64,000 bases of DNA, from positions 2,418,001 to 2,482,000 of the forward strand of contig JAVHKY010000024.1 in the NCBI GenBank assembly GCA_035079385.1, read 5' to 3'. Origin of the DNA: Aspidiotus rigidus (lineage: Eukaryota > Arthropoda > Insecta > Hemiptera > Diaspididae). A program made the position numbers and the translations under genes. Positions 24,330-37,500 of this stretch are shown in pieces (the stretch's first letter is position 1; each line of letters starts with the position of its first letter). The notes beneath the pieces are model-generated. The model had not been told where the DNA came from. It made no database searches and was given only the letters and a program-made list of their open reading frames with translations.

Positions 24330-27300
24330 TTATGTAATACGCGGAACTGTTTCACGCCATCGTCGGAGGGCGTCTTCATTGACTGACTCGATTTTCCACT
24401 TCTGAGACCGAGACATTTTATCACATTTCTGCACAAAAACCTGCTTCGTCCTTACGGCACAAGCTAAACAACGATCACCATATGGACCAAACCATAATTG
24501 TTGCGTTTCCTACACATTGTAAAAGTTGAATTGTCAACACTATTCCCTACTGACAGTCAAGTCAGTAAAGAGACGTACAGATTCAAATCCTCACCAAGTT
24601 ATATTTCCACAACTGATTGCCCAATTTTTCGTGACATTTGTGTATAGTTACCGAAGCAAATGGTACGTTTTTCGATACTTGAAGACAATCACGATGTCCA
24701 CGTAGTCTTATATCTTTATGCCAACTCAATAGAAAGTCCTTCACCGAGAAATCATTAATATGAACGTTTCAGTGGAGTGTTGGAAAGTAGAAAGAAATTA
24801 CCTGCTTATCGTCGTAGTCATTTTCCGAGAAACATCGTTCCAATTTCACTTGTCGTATGTCCTTCGAAGCTTTCAGACATAGTTGTTTGTCCAGAATTGA
24901 TGAAATCTGAAATTGTTGTATTGAACCATGAGAACTCTATCCATCGCCAAAATACAATAATGCGGAGTTTGTCCAGCTTTACCTTCCCCGAGCCATAATC
25001 AGGTGGTTGATCAGGTGGATACCTCGCCAATACATCGAAGGCGATTTCTTTCATGTACCACTTGAAAGGTTTACATTTCAGCGTTTCTCGGAGTTGACGT
25101 CGCTCACTTAAGTCTCCGGGATCGAGTGAACTGTACAGTGGCCCTCTGAACTTCGATACAAGTTCTGCGTACTCGTCCATCCATACTTCAGCTATCCTTT
25201 TGAAGTTCTGAGGGTTGCCATTGAATATATGAGTATTGTGAATCAATAAGGATTTAGAAGAGTCGACGTATCCTTCTATCACTAAAATTCTTAATAGGTG
25301 AGAAATTCATATTCTAAAGATTTGTAGTCCAGTTCAGATCATGGATCGTCACATTACTTTGGATTTCACATTGCCTGCAACATAATGTGGGCCAATTTCT
25401 AGAAAGAGTGATAGCCAATCTACTTGAGAGTCATCTGAAGATAAGTGACATAATCTCAAGTAGCCAGTACGGTTTCCAAACTGGACGACGGGATTCTGGA
25501 ATCCATAGCCGAGTCAGCAATATCTACGCGTCACGATATGAGAAATGTGTTCAACTCGATCCCATGGGAGAGGATGCTAGACGCGCTCATGGATGCAGAA
25601 GTGCCTGCATACCTGCTTAAGATAACCAGCAGCTATCTTAGTTGTCGAGAAATTCGAGCAGGAACATCTGCTGGTAAAGTTAAGAGCCTGTTATTCGTGG
25701 AGTGCCGCAGAGGTCGATTCTTGGGCCGCTCTCGTGGTGCGTCGCATTTGACGGGATTTTCAAGGTGAAGCTTCCACCTGGTGTCGACTTTGGCTACTTG
25801 GTGGTATGTACTACCGGAACAACTTTAGCAGTGGAGAACAGGATAAACCAGGCCCTAGAAGCGGTGACGCGTTGGATCGAATCGGCCAGACTAGAGTCCT
25901 CAGTAAGCATGACGGAAGCCATATTATTCATATTCCGTAAAAACTTCAGTCCACCCACCTTTTACCTACAAGGTGTTTAAATCCACGATTTAGAAGGTGA
26001 TGAAGTATCTGGGCAAGCTGAGCTTCAGGCACCATTTCCTGATGGCAGAGGAAAAGGTGGGCAGGGTAGTGATCCACTTGAGCCGCCTGATGACAAACCT
26101 AGGAGGGCCGGGAAAAGCAGTAAGCAAGATCATGTGAGCATCGCATCGTCGACCCTCCTAGAATTATGATGCCTCAGTATGGACCGACTCCATGAGGATA
26201 TTCTACAGAGGGAAAGAGTTGGAAGAGACCTATCGAAAAGTTGCGTGCCTCCCGCACCGTCTCGACGGAGGCTCTTCGCGTATCCGCACGTTCACCTCCA
26301 ATCGAGGTCCTGCTGATGTTCAGAGCAAAGAGGTGGAAAACGCCTGACCAAGAGGCTTTACGGGTCAAGCCGAAGCCTAGGCGTTCCTTGTTTAAGATAT
26401 GGAAAGCGAGAATTGCTCAAAGTGGGCTTGGTAAATGGATGACCCGTGTGACGCAAGGGTCAAGCGGACCTGGCTAGTTCAACTCCGCGAGAAGATGAAG
26501 ACAGTTGAGCAGGCAACATGTTCGCATTGTGATCAAGGGTGGGATGATGGACGGCGGCACACCTTATTTGAGTGTGAGACATGGAGGCGTGAGCGGGACA
26601 AGCTTAGTCGGTCTCTTCAAGAGATGGGGTTAGATGAAGCGCTTGCTCCGAGTAGCCTGGTATCCACCGCGCCAAGTTCCTAGGAAGCATGGAACTAGGT
26701 GTCTGCATTTTCAGCCATCGTCATGAAGAAGAAGATGGACCAGGAATGGAATAGGCAAATGAAATGCCACGCTATGGTCTCACTCAATGTCTGTGTACCA
26801 TCCACTTACACACGACAATCTGCAGGAAGAAGAGGAAGAGAGACTCCTACAGCGACTTAGTTTTTACTCGTGTGTGTTGTGCTCGCCAAGGTTTGCATGC
26901 CAGAGGGCACTGCAGCTTGACAATTGCCAAGTCTTGTTTAGGAGATTCTGCCAACTTTGAAGTTGTACCGGAAAGGGTTGACAGGAAACAGAATTAATGC
27001 TTACGAAACCGACACCCACTCCAATATGAAAGACGGACAGCTGCGATTACTTTAAATTTCGATTGAAAAAGTGGACTATGATGAACCACATCTATTCAAA
27101 TCAGGAATGGTCCATAAGAATGTTGAAAACAAAGGGACAAGTCGAAAAAATTACCCTTTCAATCAATTAATCCATGATTCTATCTCACATCATACGTGAA
27201 TTTCACACCCAAGCATATCATTTTTATAACCAAAAAATCTTGCTGAAGAAGACCTCTCCACCTCAAACATACGTCGCCGTACGATTCTTAATTAAAAAAA

Positions 27301-29318
27301 AAAACAGAACGTAATTATTTACTTTGCCAAGAAAATCACCTTCTACAGGTGTTTCAATCGGTTGCCCATGCGTTCGATAAATGTGTCCTATCCTGCTGCA
27401 AGGAGCATTCAACAGAGCACCTCCGCATTGCCAAATTTTGAATGACAGTTCGTATTGCTCACCTCCCCACAGTTGTAAACCAGGATCAAAACCTCCCAAT
27501 TCCCAGAAAAATCGCTTAGTTATGGCAAATGCACAACCGATCATGACTGGGTCTCTGTGAACGATCATTTTGTAAAGTAATGATGAGCAAATGCAGTACT
27601 TAGACTTAATGGAATCTGGATTTTACAGTCAGTATACTTGAAAGGTTTAGTCGGATGCTTCCGAGCTTCCTCTAATAGTGGGAATGTTCTCCACAGCAGT
27701 GTCCAATCGAATCCGTTCCGAAAACCTTGTCCGACACTATTGACTTGAAACTTCACAGGATCAATATCATCGACGACTGGACATACGCACCTTCTATAAT
27801 CTTCAACGATTGGATCTGTCAACAATGAGTGGACAACTGAATGAAAACGTTGGTGTTATCAGAGAGAAGAGGTTGCTGAATTAAAGGTTTTCGAGGTTAT
27901 TTTGAAGGGCAGAAGGAATCAATCAAGAAACGAAGATTTTGGAGAGCAGGGCACAAGAGAAAGTTTAGTTCTAATAAGATGTAGGAAAGGCCTCAGTGGT
28001 AGGAGGGAGGGTGGAGGGTAGGTTTCCCAAATAAGCCGCCATAAAATACGTGACCCATTGGAAAGAAAAAATACGTGATGAAGCTTGTCAGGTGAAGATC
28101 CGAGAATTGGATTCTGGAAAACAGTTTAATGCGTTATTGGGAATCTGATCAACTACCTGTCTCAGGAATAAGATCAAAAACCCCCGTGATGAACTGTAAA
28201 CAGCACTTTACCCAATAATGGTGGAAGCCAATTGATATTTGCTTCGATGTTAGAATCCACAAATACCAGAACTTCTCCGGTTGCCTTATCAGCTCCCAGT
28301 AATCTCGCTTTCATCAGCCCTTGTGGAGGAAATGGGATATGAAAGACTCGAACTTTCGGCAAATATGAAGTGACGTAATCATCCAACGGTTGTTTCATGT
28401 GGACTGAAAACAGAAAACGCATAATTACTAATTCTGCTGTCGGAGTGCCCTAGGGCACTTGAACCTCTACTAATTTTTGCCCTTGAATAGACATCTAATC
28501 GCCATGCCCCAGTTTAGAGCTGTAAACAATTTTGTCCAACCATATTCACGTCTTCAAAGGCCTATAAGTCACCTGTTTTAAGTCGAAAGCGTAATTACCA
28601 TGACTACTACCATCGTCCACTAAGATTATTTCCTTGAGAAGGTTTTCCGGCGAACGATTCACAATACTGTAGATAGCTCTAAGCAACACTGACCAATGCT
28701 CATTGTGCGCTGGCATTATCACTGTTACTTTTGGAAGATGGCGATAATAATTCACATATCGACATCTAAACATAAAACCAAATCACGAATGTTAAAATGC
28801 AATATTGTGCCGTTATACGAATTTTACGTCATTTATTTACCCCGCAGGTCTGGTATCGGGTAATGATCTGCTAACCGAGATATGATCACTCAGACATCCA
28901 TCGTATCCGAGGTTTTTCAAGACTTCTTCGGGGTCGCACATATTCTTATTGTGATACGAAGGTAATACCGCCGGTTCTCCGTGCTCTCCATTCCCTATAA
29001 AATCGGTCATATCGCTTGACTAAAGGAAATCTGGACATCTCTGAATAAATATATCTAGTGTCTATACAAACCTACTCTAGAATTTTCCACGCGAATAAAT
29101 TCATCATCGTGCCAGTCGATTTTTTCGAACGGATCGAGTATCATATCCATTATTGCTACGGGCCGTTCTAGAGCGGTTGGCACATCCTCTAAATTCCTCC
29201 ATCGGCTGTGATAGAAAACACATAAGCCAACACTTGTGACGACAAAAATCATGGACGAAAGACACAATAAGAGTTTTATGAACCGACGAATATTCAGTCT
29301 GCATTGGTAAATATTCAT
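24330..29318 (-). CDS. Polypeptide N-acetylgalactosaminyltransferase (GalNAc-T, GT27), complete
   Basis: Golgi type II enzyme that starts mucin-type O-glycosylation by transferring GalNAc from UDP-GalNAc to Ser/Thr. Ten minus-strand exons join in phase to 626 aa: 29318-29072, 28994-28841, 28765-28599, 28403-28212, 27815-27638, 27554-27340, 25281-24983, 24906-24802, 24738-24595, 24509-24330 (TAA). A membrane anchor lies at residues ~13-35. The GT-A domain shows [36 protein letters not shown], the metal motif region FVDSNIE (Asp239, Asn241), [15 protein letters not shown] and [10 protein letters not shown]-terminal ricin-type beta-trefoil follows (QLCLKAS, DCLQVS, RCLACA). The usual DxH metal site reads D-S-N and WGGEN reads WGGEQ, so activity may be altered or lost. 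Length is normal for the family. Two junctions rest on less typical donors (GTTTGT after exon 1, GTATAC after exon 5). The 2 kb intron 6 carries an antisense R1-like element. Confidence 0.93.
25385..26760 (+). mobile_element. Degenerate R1-clade-like LINE (RT) in a GalNAc-T intron
   Basis: Successive frames on the plus strand read [14 protein letters not shown]...[29 protein letters not shown] sequence, GVPQ(R)[20 protein letters not shown] and [16 protein letters not shown]. Then come the cysteine motif [20 protein letters not shown] and [19 protein letters not shown] tail. This is the order of an R1-type reverse transcriptase ORF2 from the finger/palm to the C-terminal CCHC knuckle. The FADD-equivalent catalytic motif is replaced (around LVVCTTGTT), and several frameshifts and stops are present, so it is dead. 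It is antisense to the host gene. Confidence 0.8.
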
Positions 29319-30241
29319 TATCTTTCTGGGTTTCGTCGACTGATTCGCGGTTCAGTTCACCCACAGCCGGCTTTAATCTTGAAATTGGTCGACCTCAGAA
29401 CATCACAGCGCAACGTCTTGAATTAGATCGTGTGTAGGATAGGAAAATTATATTTTCACTCTGCATACAACAATGTGTGACTCCATAAGAGTCATGGCGT
29501 CGATGCATCGAAATTTGTTAGGGGGAAAAGTATTTCCTTATTACTTGTCACACCTTTCGAACAATGTTATCTTTTTTCTATTTTTATAGCTTTTTACTAG
29601 CGTCAGTATGTATTAGAAAAGATAGTGCTGTTGAATCGGAGTGATCTAGAAATCGGGTTTCTTTCCTTAGCTACCTACGGCGCAGTCGTAATCAGTGAAT
29701 TATACTTATGCAAATAGGTAAGTAATTGAAGTACCTAACGAACAAAAACTTTCGTCTTCTCTTTCTTTCTTTTATTTTCTTTTCATGGAGTGCGAGTGGC
29801 CGTTTGAAGAGAATGTATTCATTTTTCAATCAATTACCGAAGAACATGTTGTATCATGCGTGCACAACTTTTTCAGCGTGTAAAAATAATTTCAAATTTT
29901 TCGTTGCCCCCTTCCTCTCACCTAGCACGACAGTTTATTAATCATGAACTCCAGCCGTCATCTAAAAATTCGGATTAATACTTATTACGTATATTGATCC
30001 TGCGATTACCGAAAGTCAGTTTGTTGAATCCACTCGTCTCGCCGGGCGGAGGTGTATTACATCTTTAACTCGAAAACAGGGGGATAAAAGGGGTTGTCAG
30101 TGTGGTATGTCACTCGGAACTAGCAGGATACGGGCTCCAATAGTAATTTCTCTTGAGGAGAGGATCCAATTCTGCTTATTTCTGACAGTCAGAGTCTTGG
30201 AAGACGAAAAGTCACGGAGTCTAGAGTTTACCTATGAAGAA
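29319..30241. other. Intergenic region upstream of GalNAc-T, nothing recognised
   Basis: This should contain the minus-strand GalNAc-T promoter and 5' UTR, but I see no clear TATA box or initiator. No coding frame with homology is recognised. Confidence 0.4.
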
Positions 30242-30328
30242 CAATTGAAGCGCTGCGTGGAAAAGGGGCCTCTGTTCCATAAGAAATACATTAGACGGAG
30301 GCCCCTTTTCCACGCAGCGCTTCAATTG
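30242..30328. repeat. Perfect 31-bp inverted repeat hairpin
   Basis: Bases 30242-30272 (starting CAATTGAAGCGCTGCGTGG) are perfectly complementary to 30298-30328, with a 25-base loop. Unlike the surroundings the arms are GC-rich. It could be a young inverted duplication, a MITE end pair or a small-RNA precursor. An absolutely perfect stem is unusual for animal pre-miRNA. Confidence 0.95.
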
Positions 30329-30639
30329 CGATTAAGGAAGGAACGAGAAAGTTAAAGAACGATGAAAAACGCATGAATTTCTCCTCCGTTCAATTTTTTT
30401 TTTTTTATTACATCCAACCATAGAGAAAAATTAGAAAAGAAAAACACAAAAAAAAAAACAAAAACAAAAAAAAACAAAAAAAAAAAAAGACAAAAAAAGT
30501 GAAAACAATAGTACTCTGACATAGCAATCCGTTGTAAGGACTGGAGCCGAGTTTGATTTCTTGTATTATAAAGATTGATTTCGCTCTTTAGAATTTGAAA
30601 AAAGTAAAATCATAAAAAAAAAAAAAAAAAAAAAAAAAA

Positions 30640-31010
30640 GGGTTGGAAAGAGGATGGCTACTGGGCCTTACCTCGAAAGAAAAACGGAAAAAATGAATTG
30701 AATTTAAATGTTGATGGAAGGAGGTAGGTCAGAGATAAATTTGAAAATGTGTGAGAAAATTGAAGGGTTTTCTGATGATAGGAGGTCGGTGGCTCTGAGT
30801 GGGGTAGCAAATTGTAGATTGATGGCTTCTGAGTATAGTATTTGTCCAATGTTGGATATTTCTGGACATTCGAAAAGATAATGATTGATGTCGCCTTTAG
30901 AAGGATTGTCTGGATGGAGGGGGCATATATTAGATTCGGAAAGATTTAAACGTTTTAAGTGAGTGGGGAGACGAACCTGAAACCTTCCGTGTACGAGGTG
31001 GCTCTACATA
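30640..31010 (-). mobile_element. LINE 3' coding fragment
   Basis: The minus strand reads RLNLSESNICPLHPD, then KGDINHYLFECPEI. This is the C-terminal Cys/His knuckle (C-x-H...GD-x-x-H-x-LFEC) that follows RNase H in LINE ORF2. It is preceded by a basic, degraded segment (VEPPRTRKV). There is no RT, so it is a 5'-truncated copy. It is flanked by A-runs at about 30405-30500 and 30613-30640. Confidence 0.65.
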
Positions 31011-31355
31011 ACCATTCTGTCAGGTTCAAACATCACTGAGAGGAGCAGAAATTTGTACGTTTCTCAGCATTTTATATATCCTTGCACAAGACCAAGACTA
31101 CGAGTACTCGTTGAAGAATTATCATGATTTTGTTAATTGACATACACAGATATCCAAACCAACGATCAGAAAGGAATTCTATTTTCGGTTAATTAATACG
31201 GCTAATTTAGCAGTAAGGAGTCGTTTTCAAGACGATTTTTCAAAGAACAATTCAATATCACACTAATTTTTTGATACAAGTATTTCTTCTTCCAACATCG
31301 GTGGTTTTGAGTCATTTTTCGAATAGACTAACGTACATCAAATGTGCATTTTAAC

Positions 31356-31701
31356 CAGGGTTGCAAAAAAAAAAAAAAAAAAAAAAAAAACATGTTTTGA
31401 ATATTATGATCTTAAATTCCCTTTTTAAATGATTTAAATATTAGTTAGAATTATTTTAAATCATTTAAATATAGTTTGAGACACATTTTTTGAGTTTGAA
31501 CTGTCCTTTTTGAATTTTGAGTGACGCATAATAATTAAAATAAAGAAATAAAATAAGGGGTCCATTTTTTTTTTTTTTTTTTTTTTTTAACAAGGAATTA
31601 GAAATAAAAACCATCATCCAAAACATGTTCTAAACATAAAATCCATTTTAAACTAAAAAAGACACTTTTTTTTTTTTTTGAAGTTTTTTTTTACAATCCT
31701 G
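31356..31701. mobile_element. hAT-like MITE candidate (346 bp)
   Basis: It begins CAGGGTTGCAAAAAAAA and ends with the inverted TTTTTTTTACAATCCTG. The flanks ATTTTAAC (31348-31355) and ATTTACAC (31702-31709) agree at 6 of 8 positions, consistent with an aged 8-bp target-site duplication. The interior is A/T-rich with repeated AAATGATTTAAATA and no coding frame. Confidence 0.6.
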
Positions 31702-34569
31702 ATTTACACACTCGCACCAATTGTCCAAAAAATACAGCTTGTCTGATCGTCAATGTGGGTTCAGGGATTTGGAATCCAGTTGAAGCATTAGGGACAATAA
31801 TAATCTTGAATCTTACTGGAAGGTAAATATAGTAATTTTGACCAATGGAGGTTATACAAGTAAAATCACTATTTCTGCTCCAATATTATTTTATACAGGT
31901 AGCCCTCATCTTTGAAATGAGCCCTACTCCAAACTTTTTGGAGAACTTTTCTCATATCTCCACCTTTTGAAATAAATTGTACCTATCAGCCAACAGTTTT
32001 TTTTCTGCTGTCAGAGGACAGACACTTTGCCCGAATTTGTGAATGTACTACAGTTTAACGTTGTTTGACATAGGAAGGGGGTGCTTTTAACAGGTTCATC
32101 CATGTCTGTTGACTAGAAAGATTCACCAAAGTTGTTATTGAATTAATCCCATTGACGTATAAATTGTGCTTGATAGACCAAGACTATCTTTTAGAAGAGC
32201 TGTGAAGCACACTTGCTCTATTTGTTTGCCTCCTTCCCTTCTTAGTCTGGTACATTGTACGAGTATATTAAGCTGACTGGCTCAAGGGCTCACTCTTTCT
32301 CTCTCTCTTGCGTCGGGAGAGTTTTAATATTTTGAATTTAATTTCAAACCTTTATAATTGATATTTCAATAACATTAAAAATTTTATTGTTAGAAAATAT
32401 TTTATTCATTTACTTTCATTCTTTAATTAAATAAATAGTGATATTATAAATTTGTCATTAAAATTACTGACATCATAGCTTTTTTATATCATATATGTCA
32501 TAAGAACTGTGATCATTTTTAAAACGAAGAATAAAATATAAAGAATGATTCATTTTATAATTAAAATGATGAAAAATTATTTTTTGAAAGAGAAAAATAA
32601 GATTTTATTATCATAAGAATGATCATTAATAGTATGTATTTGATCCTCCATATTATGGCACATGATTCTAATTTTTATTTTACAAAAACTGCATTATAAT
32701 AAAGAAGAACTGCGCGAGCACAACCATTGCTTGATAATGACCTATTGGTCAAAGGCGCTTGCGCAGCTCTTTTTTATAAATACCTATTTATTTTCTATTT
32801 AATTAGATAATTAATTAAATTTATTAACAATAGAAATCTTAATGTATAATATAATTACATTTCATACTAAAAAAATAATAGAAATATTTTTGTGAAAAGT
32901 TTGTTCATAATATTAGGCTATATAAATAAATAATAATTTGATGAAGGAAATTTATTTATTTCAATTACCACTAGATATAAAGTAAATTGATCTCAATTAA
33001 AATAATGAATCATATTTTCTATCATTATTTTGATTTAAATGTATTTTTACCATTTGAAATATTAAGCGAGTTCAGTTGGTAAAAAAGTTCTCTATTTAAA
33101 AAACAGAAATGATACGTATTAAATGAAATATTTCGAATACAAAATAGGGTTTTAAAGTTGAAGCTATCAAACTCTAATTATAAAAATTAAAAATGAATAT
33201 AAAAAGTCAAATTTAAATTAAGAAACTTTTTTGACAATAATTATTTTAATTTTTACTAGGTATAATGAAAGTAATTAACAAATTTAATGATATTTAAAAT
33301 TGTTGGAATAGACTAGAATCAGCATTTATAATAATAATAAATAATTTTGTAGTTATTAATTTTTCATGAAATTTTAATATAATAAATAATATATTATAAT
33401 AATGGTTTATATTCAACAGGGGGGGGAGGGGGTTTAATTTCACAGAATTTAAAATTAGGTAGGAGGTTCAGTTGGTAAAGACATAAAGCATGTCAAAAAT
33501 AGCTTTAGAAAATGGGACTTAATGAAATATCTGGAAAGATACAGAGGTCAATATATATGGTCAAAAAAGGTAACAGACTAGTAAATTAGTGCATAAAAAA
33601 TAAGGCGGAAGCCATGTGTGGAGCTGAATGGTAAAGACTTTTGGCTCGTCAGACTGAAGGTAATTTTCTTTCCAAAGATAGCGTGCTGTGTATTCCGTGG
33701 GTCTCTATGATTGAAGGAATGAAATGAAGAAAACACAGAAAACCTGTTTTATGGAGGATTTGCTGATTTTAAATGAACAAATAATTCTTACAAATTTCTC
33801 TTCGTTCCCCCTTATAGCCTACGCGGTCGAAATTTGTCCATGTTCCTGAAGTAAATTTTCTGTTTCCTGTTATTCATTGGAATATGTGAGGATGTCATCA
33901 AGTTACCCCTGCAGTCCATATATTTTGAATCACCTCTTGGTCTCAAATATACAGGGAGGAAATTTTGCGTCGTTCCACTTCCAGTTTGTATTTGGAGTCG
34001 CTATAGATTCATGTACCTCTCAATGAAAACTCCCGGTCTCTCCACATTCATGAAAACTACCTAAGTTTAAATTTATTTACTTGGTATTATTTCCATGTGG
34101 AAAAGAACAGAACAATAAACCGCTGATTTGTATTTGTGTGACGTATCTACAGCTCGTTAGTTCAGTACTGTTGTTTGCTACCTATTATTAGAAACCTATA
34201 ATTTCAAGTGACTCTTTGATCTATCCATTGAAAATAAGGGTGGAATTAAAAACTTCCTGGCTGACCATGCTCGCTATATTTATGACTCTGCATCACAAAT
34301 GAACAATGAGCACGTGCTGGTTGACCCGAAAATTTTGTGAAAAAAAAATGCACAGACGAGAAAAATTGAAAAATATTGTTATGTCGCATGATTATAAATA
34401 AATTATTCTAACAAAATAATGGTACGGCTGCCGTTAACATCTGTTTGTTACACTTGCCATGAATAAGGTACGTGATAAGTCATCCTGCTTTTCGATCATT
34501 TCTCCGTTTAAATTTATCGACCCAAGATATGAGTTGAAAAATCAGAGTTTCGAAAATTAATTTCTCGCC
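31702..34569. other. Intergenic region 5' of PC-C, AT-rich block and no gene
   Basis: From about 32330 to 33410 the sequence is strongly AT-rich without long open frames. A short poly-G patch (GGGGGGAGGGGG) lies near 33420. The remaining DNA up to the PC-C start shows no recognisable feature. The PC-C promoter should be near its right end, but I see no reliable core element. Confidence 0.45.
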
Positions 34570-37500
34570 ATGCTGATTGTACATCGTAGTCGATATTTTT
34601 CGACGGAGAAAATAATTTATTTCGTGGTCTTTGGTATTCTCGTATCCGCGGAGAGTTCACTGAATGAGACAATATCATGTAAAATGATAAAACCTTTCAG
34701 CGCTATGGAGAAGGAGGCTGACTATTACACCAATACCTGGGCGGTACGCGTTCTAGGAGGCGTCAACAAGGCCAAAAGTGTCGCTAAAAACTTGGGATAC
34801 GATTTCCATAAAAAAGTAAGTCATAGGTACGTGACCTTGTCGAAATGTCCTGACAGTGTGATTACATCAGCTTCTTTCGTTCGTTTACATATTCCAGAAT
34901 ATTGAAGGAATACCGGATATTTACGTATTTCGTAATCCCAAATATCCGGAGAAGACCAACTACGCGGGAGAGGCTGTGACCAAACAGCTGAATGAAAATC
35001 CAAAAGTATGGGGAACGGATTGCGAAATTTTTGTCCTGGCGCCACCTCATTAATACAGTGTTAAGATTTTCAGATCTCTTGGGTCGAGCAACAGGCTGCC
35101 GAAATTAGGGCCGCTCGTAAGTTCGTCGGCAAGAAACGTAAGATTTCTAATCGTAAATTCGTCGTTAAAACGCGAAATGTTCCTGAACGTGAGCACGTTC
35201 GTAAGCCGCGAAGTGTTCCTGAGTCTGCCTTATCGTGGGATAATGCGCAGCAAGCGTACATTTGTCCAAATCCAAATCGCAGTCGAAGACGTGCGCTAAA
35301 CTTGAACGACGAATACTGGCCGAGGCAGTATTACATCGTAATAACCTTCAATTGAGTACCGGCATCAGTCGCTGTTTGTTTTCATCTGGACTAACATCTT
35401 GTTCATCGTTCGTAGAAAGACTGTCGCCAAGATTATGACGAACCACCCGGTGACCTGAATTTAGCGCCCGTTTGGGTGAAACATCATCTTTTCGGGAAAA
35501 ATATTAAAGTCATAGTGGTGGACGATGGCTTGGAAACGAAACATCTGGATTTGGTCGATAATTATGTGAGTATAATTGTGTACACATTTCCAATCACTCA
35601 ATACCCTCGCGTTGCTCTCTCAATGCCACTCAAAATTTCCTATTATACAGACCTTAGCAATATTTCTTTCGCTGGAAAATTGGAACTCTACAAAAAAAAA
35701 AAGAGTCAGAAAGAAAATAAACTTGAGGCAAAAAAGGTAACGTGTTTTTTATGCTTGCTGCATCATGAAGAGCAACTAGCTGACGGGATCAACCTTTCAG
35801 AGCTCGTTTGCCTCGTCTTCCTTCAAAATTGCTTGCCCTGATTTTAGCCTAGACCTCTGAGTTATTAGAAAACTGCATAAGAACGAGTTCGCATGACAAA
35901 CCTCCGAGTCTTACGGATAGTCGCATTTGATAGGGCGATCGCTTGAAGATTTAGCTGACAGTTACCGGAAGATATTTTAATAATTAATTTCGTGAAGTAT
36001 TGTGACTCAATATTTGGCACGATCACAGTCTTGGGCCAAGCTTCCATATATTGTCACCTGCGGCGACTCTTTTGCTGTCAAGTCCAGATATATAGAGGAG
36101 GCGAAATGCTGGTTAGTTTAACATAAAATGCATTGTATGGAGCCTACAGTAGGCTAGAAAACATGCTTGGAGAGGAGGAGGAGGCATCAGTGAACCAATC
36201 AGCTAAAATACTAGACTCATACTAAGCTAAGAATGGCTGGTGTGAACACCTCATTCTTGACCGAGATAAATTCGTCAAAAGTCGATATGGTCAGTGAAAT
36301 TGATTGAATATGATCGACCAAATCAATATATTGATTTTGATGCATCGATATCATCGATTTGTCGAGGCTAATAAGGGAAAATGAGAGGAGCGAGTGAGCT
36401 AGTCAGTGTAGCCTGACATACAGTATATATACTACCTAGTCTACTAGCAAAATCATTTATTCACACAGCAACTATTGCACTAAATCTAGAAGCACCGGCG
36501 CTGTGGTGCTCGGTTGGTTATGTCTTTGCGACTCGTACCTTTATTTACAAGTTTGAGTTCCATGCTTCGTACACCAAATGGTCGTGAAAACCAGGGTTGG
36601 TCAGCCAATCGGACTGGCTAAAAACTTAGCTCAAAGCTAACGTTTCCAAACGATTGGTTTCAGCTAACAGTTAATGACCAACGAGTCTTTATTGGTTAGC
36701 TCACGGCTAAAAATGTCAATATGGTAGTGATGGGCGATAAGATACTATCGATAGTCCCGATAGTTTTTCTTGAAACCATCAATACTATCGATAGTTTGGG
36801 TGAAAAATGTCGATCAAGAGAAAAGCAACTATGATAGACGTGAGATAAGTACTTTTCTCCTGATCGTAATTTTTCTACCCAAGCATGTCAAGGAATGCAT
36901 TTCAGTGTTACCAGATGATAGACGCTACTATAATTGTGACCCTCATTTCAGGATGAGCAGATGTACATAACAGATAGTACTATTTCTAGTACAGCAACAG
37001 CATGGTATGAGGTGAAATAATGAAATTACATCAGATATCCAGATATCCTCTTCAGTTTTCCCAATAGAAGGGAATGCATAGTTGCGCACTGCTCAACTAC
37101 TCGTCTCGAGGCACGCGTCTCGAGGCACGCCGATTCCGGTTGTAATTCACTAATTCTCTCAGTTTTTATCAATATTTCGTGGTAATAATTTGAAAAAATT
37201 TCAATCTATCGATGATATTATCGCCGTGTTTTTTTTACAAAACTATCGTTAGTCCCGATAGTTTTTCTTCAAAACTATTGATACTATCGATAGTCTATTG
37301 ATAGTTTCCAACACTACAATATGGGTATCATTTGACAGGTTATTTGGAGCTCTGTCTTACTGTCTCTGACCCTTGTGAAATGTAAATGACGGAAAATTTG
37401 AAAAATGTTGAAAGGTTTTTTGTGATCGTTTTCCCAGAATAGACCCAGTCAAAAAATTCACAGGTTTTTTTCTTTTTTTCTTCACGGTTTTATGTTATTT

